DNA of 64,000 nucleotides from Chloroflexota bacterium (GTDB taxonomy: Bacteria; Chloroflexota; Anaerolineae; VGOG01). The stretch covers positions 1 to 64,000 of the forward strand of contig JAUWOY010000006.1 in assembly GCA_030611885.1 (NCBI GenBank), given 5' to 3'. The position numbers were made by a program, and so were the translations under genes. A model generated the notes under the pieces. That model ran no database searches, was not told the origin of the DNA, and worked only from the letters and a program-made list of their open reading frames with translations. Shown here piece by piece: positions 60,001 through 64,000 of this stretch (the stretch's first letter is position 1; the number at the start of each line of letters is the position of its first letter).

Positions 60001-61112
60001 ATTCTGGCCATGGATTTCGGCCCTATATTACGAACGTATACCAGGCGCCCTGTTTCAATTCTTTGAACCAGTTCACCGACAGTATGAATGCTTGCACCCC
60101 TCAATACACCTAAGAGGCGTGGGCCCAAGTCAAGCACTTGAATAGGATCCTGTGATGAGACATGGATATTGGTTGTTGGAACGTCTACTCTTTGGGTTAT
60201 TGGGACATTCACTTTCGTAGGACTACCATCGGGGGAGAAACCATCGAATTCGTCTACCTCTCTCCAGAGCGTGTCGCATGGTGGGCAGTAGTAGTCACGT
60301 TCAGCCTCCCGGTAAGCATTAGCTAAAGAGCCAACCACGTTGCCTTGGCACAAAGGGCACTGCACCGCAACCCCTTCTGGTTCTGGCGCATCCACAACAT
60401 GGCTTCTCTCCAATTTCCTGTCCGTAAGGATGGTCACTCTCTGTTCTGTTACATCACTCAGTGAAGTCAGATGCGGTGGTGGGGCAGGTGGTTGAAGCGG
60501 GAGCGGTTCAACCGCCTGTGGCTCTGGTTCCGGAGGACTCTCTTTCGCTTCGTCAGACAACGGATGCTCAGCCAGATAGGCCGCTAGCTTCTCACGGATA
60601 TCGGCAAGCGCTTTCGGATCCAAATGAGGAATCGCCAATAATCCCTCGTCGCTCAGTGCCGCTACCTGGGCAACCGTATGCTGACCTGATCGCTGCAGAC
60701 AGTAGTAGCTGCGGATGGAGAGATTCAGCGCATCAATGGGAGGACTACTTTGATCTAGCATCTCTGCGACAGGAAGGAGGGAAACACCCCGGATCTCGGA
60801 TTCATTCTCTGACTCTTGATGGTGAGGGGATTTTGGCTTCCGCTCAACCCTGTGCAGTGGCTCGACTGGTCCGTCTTGTATCGGTTCAACAGTCGTGATC
60901 GTCCTGTCGCTCAATATGGCCTGTACAAGGCCATCTAGGGCTTCCCGGTTGGAAGGGGCCAAATCAAGCGCCTGCTCGAAGTAGTCACGAGCTTGGTCAT
61001 ACCAGCCCCGTTCAAGCGCCACCTTGCCGACGGTTATGAGTTCGCCCACGCCAGTATTTTCATTGCTTACCATTGCCAGAATGTCCTCGACCGGCAAGAA
61101 AGCCACCCCCAT
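57060..61112 (-). CDS. Giant protein: six alpha-CTD-like domains and sigma region 4
   Basis: This 1350-residue protein has an N-terminal TPR-like part (GWYDQARDYFEQALDLAPSN) also seen at 47711. Six RNAP alpha-CTD-like helix-hairpin-helix units lie near residues 124-186, 322-381, 421-474, 534-591, 627-684 and 737-791 (core pattern ITTVEQLARMSDEEI then IGPKSLAEIREKL). A zinc ribbon at about 249-281 has CPLC and CPPC. A sigma-70 region-4 HTH is near 877-927 (LEELGLEIGVTRERVRQIAV). The C-terminal 400 residues are helical with no known match. A long multidomain nucleic-acid-binding hub is likely. The start may be ATG 61112 or a later TTG. Confidence 0.75.
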   Translation of the reverse strand: MGVAFLPVEDILAMVSNENTGVGELITVGKVALERGWYDQARDYFEQALDLAPSNREALDGLVQAILSDRTITTVEPIQDGPVEPLHRVERKPKSPHHQESENESEIRGVSLLPVAEMLDQSSPPIDALNLSIRSYYCLQRSGQHTVAQVAALSDEGLLAIPHLDPKALADIREKLAAYLAEHPLSDEAKESPPEPEPQAVEPLPLQPPAPPPHLTSLSDVTEQRVTILTDRKLERSHVVDAPEPEGVAVQCPLCQGNVVGSLANAYREAERDYYCPPCDTLWREVDEFDGFSPDGSPTKVNVPITQRVDVPTTNIHVSSQDPIQVLDLGPRLLGVLRGASIHTVGELVQRIETGRLVYVRNIGPKSMARIRDSLARVRLVDAPEAILGPKALAEDSVTEAEPYAVESPPQLPPYPPPVSISPDVLGLSFRSYTALVLANITTIEQLSGMSDEQIKDVRNIGPESLAEIKGWLKACRAAHPLTTELASSQKKPESSLPTKPGSLTHEVKPVLHPLAESKISPMQAALSSSSSQTPLKTLSLSFHTYNILVNAGITTVEQLATMSLSEILSVPKIGYDRLAKIKRKLKAYLAEHPLPDEAQQSPPELEAQMVEPPPLQLPSSPLNLTPLDALRLSIRPYNALMRIDITTVEQLARMSDEEITDVYQIGPKSLAEIREKLQVYLSANPTLATKLSKASARGALPSGTPLPDSASTQAMATTTQTVDIPTIRIRVSSEDSIEVLGLSELSFSALMHTSIRTIGELLQVVESGNLREVCGIKPDPVVEIEDSLTRVQFVDAARAIVEVPTITIEVVNWQARLIEKQISADLLHKEARIAGNSIAYWLSAKDNIIDRHYVYETMASILGDSINICEELIFLLDQVRRKDHITVLLSRYGFESKTLEELGLEIGVTRERVRQIAVTLKSKIGAGVRSVVKAQSVKDLAVRPPLLRMQSALLTAKDMGLDITYEQWERSIRSSGLVGSWTSKAYMAIDPVETLVAVCNLLADGKIQELRIPNNLNYAIELATSGTPDLPARILHIRKTLPRKTSKFIKKHAQFSGSVHARWLSQEIEEDMSVVEDVLRTLGYTEASKDWFIRSIGSAKDKIGYHDSFHHALRKMSQYCGALSIEDICSGIRYNASRTEFPIPPPNVMEQILQIHGYSSEGGLYYWGGETDEELNRAESVIMNCLVQNGPVVHHAELAQAFIDSELTLASLHPTLQRSPLFERIETSLYKLRGRSVMRQDIERAEAAKERIPVNPEVEYDKRGDITVSATLSVIAVGTGGIFSDQFPNLSGEWDCLVSGRRSGKLYATENEFRRLKRPFEFLGCKAGDRLRFTFNTWDRTVMIEKVGE

Positions 61113-61155
61113 TTGCCCCGGAAGCGGCTTTATGCTACAATTCCTCAAGCCTTGC

Positions 61156-61210
61156 TCCTGGGCGTTCAGGAGTAGGTGCTGGGATTACTGAGGCGTAACT
61201 CTGTAATCCC
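61156..61210 (-). promoter_or_regulatory. Two leader hairpins of the giant-protein operon
   Basis: GGGATTAC (61181-61188) pairs perfectly with GTAATCCC (61203-61210), and CTCCTG pairs with CAGGAG (61156-61172). Both lie in the 5' leader between the promoter and the start. No U-tract follows. Confidence 0.45.
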
Positions 61211-61231
61211 GTTTTGTTTGGTTGCCAGGCA

Positions 61232-61260
61232 AGTATATCACGTTTCGCCTCGTTTGGCAA
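61232..61260 (-). promoter_or_regulatory. Promoter of the alpha-CTD/GHKL operon
   Basis: On the minus strand TTGCCA (61260-61255), a 17-bp spacer and TATACT (61237-61232). It is the only good promoter before the three coupled genes. Confidence 0.65.
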
Positions 61261-61300
61261 AAGCAAAAAAGTCGCCCGTCACCAAATGCCGTGACCCGAT

Positions 61301-61329
61301 TTGACAGAAACGGGAAAGTATGGTACAAT
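61301..61329 (+). promoter_or_regulatory. Promoter of the cold-shock gene
   Basis: TTGACA (61301-61306), a 17-bp spacer and TACAAT (61324-61329), giving a leader of about 175 nt. Confidence 0.7.
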
Positions 61330-61380
61330 ACTTTTCAGTAGGATGCAGTAAGGTGTTGTTTGAGGTTCAAATGATGAACA

Positions 61381-61414
61381 GCCCGAGCTTCTTATCGCCT
61401 CGGGTGTTTTCTTT
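61381..61414 (+). terminator. Attenuator-like hairpin in the cold-shock leader
   Basis: CCCGAG (61382-61387) pairs with CTCGGG (61399-61404), followed by TGTTTTCTTT. It lies about 45 nt into the leader and before the gene, so it could end a short RNA or act as a thermosensitive switch. Confidence 0.45.
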
Positions 61415-61511
61415 GTACAGTCGTGGCCCAATCGGCGCGAGCTGGTAAGCACGACGAAGAACAAACTGCTCCGACCTACAACATTTCACAGGGAAGGAGG
61501 TATACCAGCTA

Positions 61512-61721
61512 ATGTCTGAAAGAACCCAGGGTACGGTTAAGTGGTTCAACGGTGGCAAAGGCTACGGCTTCATTGAGCGTGAAGGTGGCGACGACGTGTT
61601 CGTCCACTTCTCGGCCATCCAGGGCGACGGGTTTCGCAACCTGAACGAAGGCGACCGGGTGGAGTTCGCCATCGAGAGCAGCCCCAAAGGCCCTCAAGCC
61701 GCCGACGTAACGAGGCTCTAA
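61512..61721 (+). CDS. csp: Cold-shock domain protein
   Basis: This 69-residue CspA-family RNA chaperone has RNP1 KGYGFIER and RNP2 VFVHFSAI. It binds single-stranded RNA or DNA. GAAGGAGG precedes the ATG. The long leader with a terminator-like hairpin fits post-transcriptional control, as known for cold-shock genes. A perfect terminator follows. Confidence 0.97.
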   Translation: MSERTQGTVKWFNGGKGYGFIEREGGDDVFVHFSAIQGDGFRNLNEGDRVEFAIESSPKGPQAADVTRL

Positions 61722-61754
61722 GCCTAAAGTAAGAGAACCGCAGTAACACAGAGA

Positions 61755-61787
61755 AGCCACCTGCGTAGTTGACGCAGGTGGCTTTTT
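61755..61787 (+). terminator. Intrinsic terminator of csp
   Basis: AGCCACCTGCG (61755-61765) pairs perfectly with CGCAGGTGGCT (61773-61783), followed by T5. Confidence 0.85.
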
Positions 61788-61846
61788 GCACTATACTATC
61801 TGCTGTCAGACGGTGCACAGATTTCGCAGTTGACACGGAGTGGAGT

Positions 61847-62038
61847 ATGGTCAAGGTGATGTTCCGAGACAAGGAGTGGGAAGTGCGGGCCGGGATGACG
61901 GTGCGAGATGCCATCCTGAAAGTGGGGCTGGACCCTCAGGCTGTCCTGTCCGTGCGCGATGGCAAGCTGATCAACGAAGCCACGATCATCCGCCAGGGCG
62001 ACGTGATCAGGTTGGTGGCGGTGATATCGGGTGGATAG
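61847..62038 (+). CDS. ttuB: TtuB-like ubiquitin-fold sulfur carrier
   Basis: This 63-residue beta-grasp protein starts MVKVMFRDKEWEVRAGMTVR and ends with the diagnostic VISGG, where the terminal Gly is thiocarboxylated. The gene sits just upstream of a TtuA homologue, so I call it TtuB (sulfur donor for 2-thiouridine at tRNA position 54) rather than ThiS or MoaD. CGGAGTGGAG precedes ATG 61847. The activating E1-like enzyme (TtuC) is not in the window. Thiolation of U54 stabilises tRNAs at high temperature. Confidence 0.82.
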   Translation: MVKVMFRDKEWEVRAGMTVRDAILKVGLDPQAVLSVRDGKLINEATIIRQGDVIRLVAVISGG

Positions 62039-62060
62039 CCACAGGTCACGAGGTACATTC

Positions 62061-62996
62061 ATGAAGTGCAAAAAGTGTGGCGGCGTAGCGGTGATCGGCA
62101 TGCGGCAGCACCGGTTGGCACTGTGCGCTGAGCATTTTGTTGAATGGTTCGTAAGCTACACGCAGCGCGCCATCGAGAAGTACCGCATGTTTGGCACTGA
62201 CGACCAACTGCTGGTGGCGGTTTCCGGCGGCAAGGATAGCCTGGCGCTGTGGGACGTGTTGTCGCAGCTCGGCTATCGCGCCGACGGGATGTACATCGGC
62301 CTGGGGATCGGCGGCGACGACGGCTACTCGGCGGCGTCCCAGCTCAAGGCGGAGGCCTTCGCCGAGGCGCGCGGCCTGACGCTGCACGTGGTGGACGTCA
62401 AGCAGACCTATGGCCAGAGCATTCCGGAGCTGGCGCGTAGGACGCGGCGAGGACTCAAGCCCTGCGCGCTTTGCGGGCTGGTGAAGCGCCACATCATGAA
62501 CCGCGTGGCCTACGAGGGCGGCTACGATGCCATCGCCACCGGGCATAACCTGGACGACGAGGCCGCAATCCTGATGCAGAACGCTCTTCACTGGCAGACG
62601 GGCTACCTGGCTCGCCAGGCTCCCGTCCTCCCCTCCGTTGGGCAAAGGTCTCTGACCGAGCCCCGGCTGGCGCGCAAGGTCAAGCCCTTCGTGCGCCTCT
62701 ACGAGCGGGAGACGGCAGCCTACGCCATCGTGCGGGGCATTGACTACATCTACGACGAGTGCCCCCACGCCGAAGGCTCTAAAACCATCTTCTATAAGAA
62801 GCTCCTCAATCAGTTGGAGAGCCGCTCGCCGGGGGCCAAGCTCAGCTTCTACCTCAGTTTTCTGAAGGTCAAGCGGGAGGGACTGCTCGCGGTGCGAGAG
62901 AAAGCATTGGAGCTGCACGATTGCCAGAACTGCGGTCAGCCGACCACAGCGCCGGAGCTGTGCGCGTTTTGCCGGCTTTGGGAGCAACGCGAATAG
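62061..62996 (+). CDS. ttuA: TtuA, tRNA-U54 2-thiolation enzyme
   Basis: This 311-residue PP-loop ATPase (TtcA/TtuA family) has an N-terminal zinc finger (MKCKKCGG, then LALCAEH). The P-loop is AVSGGKDSLALW near residue 53. The 4Fe-4S Cys motif includes KPCALCGL and DECPHA, with TGHNLDDEAA between them. The C-terminal zinc finger is CQNCGQPTTAPELCAFC. The two zinc fingers are typical of TtuA. ATG 62061 follows GAGGTAC. With TtuB it forms a sulfur relay, common in thermophiles. Confidence 0.92.
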   Translation: MKCKKCGGVAVIGMRQHRLALCAEHFVEWFVSYTQRAIEKYRMFGTDDQLLVAVSGGKDSLALWDVLSQLGYRADGMYIGLGIGGDDGYSAASQLKAEAFAEARGLTLHVVDVKQTYGQSIPELARRTRRGLKPCALCGLVKRHIMNRVAYEGGYDAIATGHNLDDEAAILMQNALHWQTGYLARQAPVLPSVGQRSLTEPRLARKVKPFVRLYERETAAYAIVRGIDYIYDECPHAEGSKTIFYKKLLNQLESRSPGAKLSFYLSFLKVKREGLLAVREKALELHDCQNCGQPTTAPELCAFCRLWEQRE

Positions 62997-63009
62997 TCGT
63001 TGGGTCAAG

Positions 63010-63130
63010 TACGAGTAGCGCCGGCTGAGTAGGAGCGGAGCGACGTATCGAAGCCAAGCGGGTTGTGCACTGGGACCCGCTCGCTGGTCTCGATACGCTT
63101 CGCACTCGACCGACGCTCGCTGGCCTCGAT
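63010..63130. repeat. Degenerate copy of the GGTTGAGTAG/GTATCGAAAC family
   Basis: GCCGGCTGAGTAG, GACGTATCGAAGCC and GTCTCGATACG match the motifs inside the 154- and 216-bp elements. I could not find paired ends or a target duplication. Region 62997-63193 holds nothing else. Confidence 0.6.
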
Positions 63131-63193
63131 GGTTAAGCCAGGACTTATCCGTGCTTACGTTGTGGAAGCAGCGGATCGTCAGCGGATAAGTGG

Positions 63194-63868
63194 ATGGGCA
63201 ACAGGCAAAACGGACAGCAGGAAAAAGAAACCGTGTCTGACAAAAGAGGGTTCAATCACGTTATCATCGTCACCTCGGCCTACATCGCAGCCCAGATGCT
63301 GGCCGATGTGACCAGTCTCAAGATCGCCGTCGTGGGCGGATTCTCTATTGATGCGGGTACCTTCGTCTATCCGCTCACCTTCACCCTGCGAGACCTGGTG
63401 CACAAGGTCGTGGGCGCGGCCGGGGCGCGGCTGCTGATCGTCACTGCGGCGGTGATCAATCTGATCATGGCCCTCTTCTTTGCCTTTACCGCCGCGCTGC
63501 CGCCCGACCCCTCCTGGCCGCTTCAAGACGCCTACGCCTCGGTGCTGACGCCGGTTTGGCGCATCGTCATCGCCAGCATCCTGGCCGAGGTGGTCGCCGA
63601 GTTGATTGACACCGAGGTCTACCAATTGTGGGTGGAGCGGGTGACCCGGCGCTATCAATGGGCGCGGGTGCTCGTCAGCAACTCGGTCAGTGTGCCGTTG
63701 GATAGCCTCGTCTTTTGCTGGCTGGCCTTTGGCGGAGTGCTCCCCAACGCCGTGGTCTGGAGTATCGTCATCTCCAACGTATTGGTGAAGGGAGCAACCA
63801 CGCTGGTCAGTCTGCCGGCGATTTACCTCGTGCCCGAAGCCGACCGGGGCGGGGACGCCCCTCTGTAG
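63194..63868 (+). CDS. YhhQ-family queuosine-precursor transporter
   Basis: This 224-residue membrane protein has about six helices. It has FSIDAGTFVYPLTFTLRDLV and SILAEVVAELIDTEVYQLWV, matching the VUT/YhhQ family with its conserved Asp/Glu in the membrane. The family imports queuine precursors such as preQ0 or preQ1. ATG 63194 gives 13 hydrophilic residues before the GTG (VSDKRG), which could be the true start. The last 17 bp of the gene are duplicated once after the stop. Confidence 0.85.
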   Translation: MGNRQNGQQEKETVSDKRGFNHVIIVTSAYIAAQMLADVTSLKIAVVGGFSIDAGTFVYPLTFTLRDLVHKVVGAAGARLLIVTAAVINLIMALFFAFTAALPPDPSWPLQDAYASVLTPVWRIVIASILAEVVAELIDTEVYQLWVERVTRRYQWARVLVSNSVSVPLDSLVFCWLAFGGVLPNAVVWSIVISNVLVKGATTLVSLPAIYLVPEADRGGDAPL

Positions 63869-63887
63869 CAGATGCCCCTCTGTAGCA
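63854..63887. repeat. 17-bp tandem duplication across the yhhQ stop
   Basis: Two consecutive copies (63854-63870 and 63871-63887) share GCCCCTCTGTAGCA, with one mismatch near the start. Both contain TAG. Confidence 0.8.
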
Positions 63888-63916
63888 ATGCGAGAGTCAA
63901 AGATCGAGAGGTAAAG

Positions 63917-64000
63917 ATGGACAATGATGCAAGTATGATCCTGAACGACGAGTTGCCACCCGACCACCGCTCCGGATTCGTGGCGGTGATCGGCAAGCCC
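63917..64000 (+). CDS. era: GTPase Era, N-terminal start (partial)
   Basis: The frame runs to the right edge. MDNDASMILNDELPPDHRSG then FVAVIGKP is the start of Era, the GTPase that binds 16S rRNA during 30S assembly; the P-loop (GKPNVGKS) begins at the edge. GAGAGGT precedes ATG 63917. Confidence 0.85.
   Translation, partial: MDNDASMILNDELPPDHRSGFVAVIGKP

Noticed and set aside
61113-61300. Further coding sequence upstream of the giant gene start at 61148
   Set aside because: The extra 12 codons lack homology with the paralogous start at 47711 and no ribosome site precedes them.

Overview
The window is about 58-60% GC over most of its length and looks like a chromosome segment from an uncultured Chloroflexota bacterium (Anaerolineae-like). 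The clues are the secreted protein at the left edge with a Thr/Pro linker and a YLPLVLRN tail, a PPi-type phosphofructokinase, a TPR/LysM/SUMF1 lipoprotein, many short palindromic repeats, and a ttuB-ttuA pair typical of thermophiles. The organism call is inference. No rRNA or CRISPR array was seen. Two tRNA genes are present, at 18.9 and 46.2 kb.

Layout. 0-13.2 kb: LarA-like protein and 6-phosphogluconate dehydrogenase, a Phd/PIN toxin-antitoxin operon, a TPR/unknown/unknown/TIM-like operon, an M32 carboxypeptidase with a structured leader, PPi-PFK, a PfkB kinase, and a PiT phosphate transporter with its DUF47 partner. 13.3-18.8 kb: an AT-rich island with a catalytically degenerate tyrosine recombinase, a small orphan protein, and a coupled operon of membrane STAND NTPase, TPR protein and membrane endonuclease/phosphatase-fold protein, ending in a BrnA-like relic next to tRNA-Lys. 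19-28.8 kb: aldehyde ferredoxin oxidoreductase, DUF1385 protein, Ldh2-type dehydrogenase, YhhN, then three BECR-like/DUF2283 toxin-antitoxin modules between an aminotransferase and a second LarA.

28.8-46 kb is the metabolic core. It holds GlcF and GlcD, a HAD enzyme, a SEC-C protein, a fused HdrCB, HdrA, MvhD, a GcvH-like lipoyl carrier, lipoate ligase, OsmC, acyl-CoA dehydrogenase, PEP carboxykinase, malic enzyme and a TrxR-like flavoprotein. HdrA and OsmC are each split by a TGA exactly where a conserved Cys belongs. Each TGA is followed by a 7-bp hairpin with the same GGTC loop, so both are very probably selenoproteins. Together these genes suggest 2-hydroxyacid (lactate/glycolate) oxidation linked to Hdr/Mvh electron transfer, with a possible lipoyl-carrier connection.

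46-61 kb is accessory. It has gene 3'-end fragments, a HicA/HicB-like pair, a LysM-SUMF1 lipoprotein, an AlbA_2/ATPase regulator, a broken AbiE locus, and a three-gene AT-rich operon of unknown function (six RNAP alpha-CTD-like domains plus a sigma-region-4 domain, a possible winged-helix protein, and a GHKL ATPase). 61.3-64 kb returns to housekeeping: cold-shock protein, TtuB, TtuA, a YhhQ-type transporter and the start of Era.

Short mobile elements are a recurring theme. Several have clear terminal inverted repeats and target duplications, and most of those sit on or within a few bases of stop codons. One is inserted in frame inside a gene. Several genes have also left copies of their 3' ends downstream.
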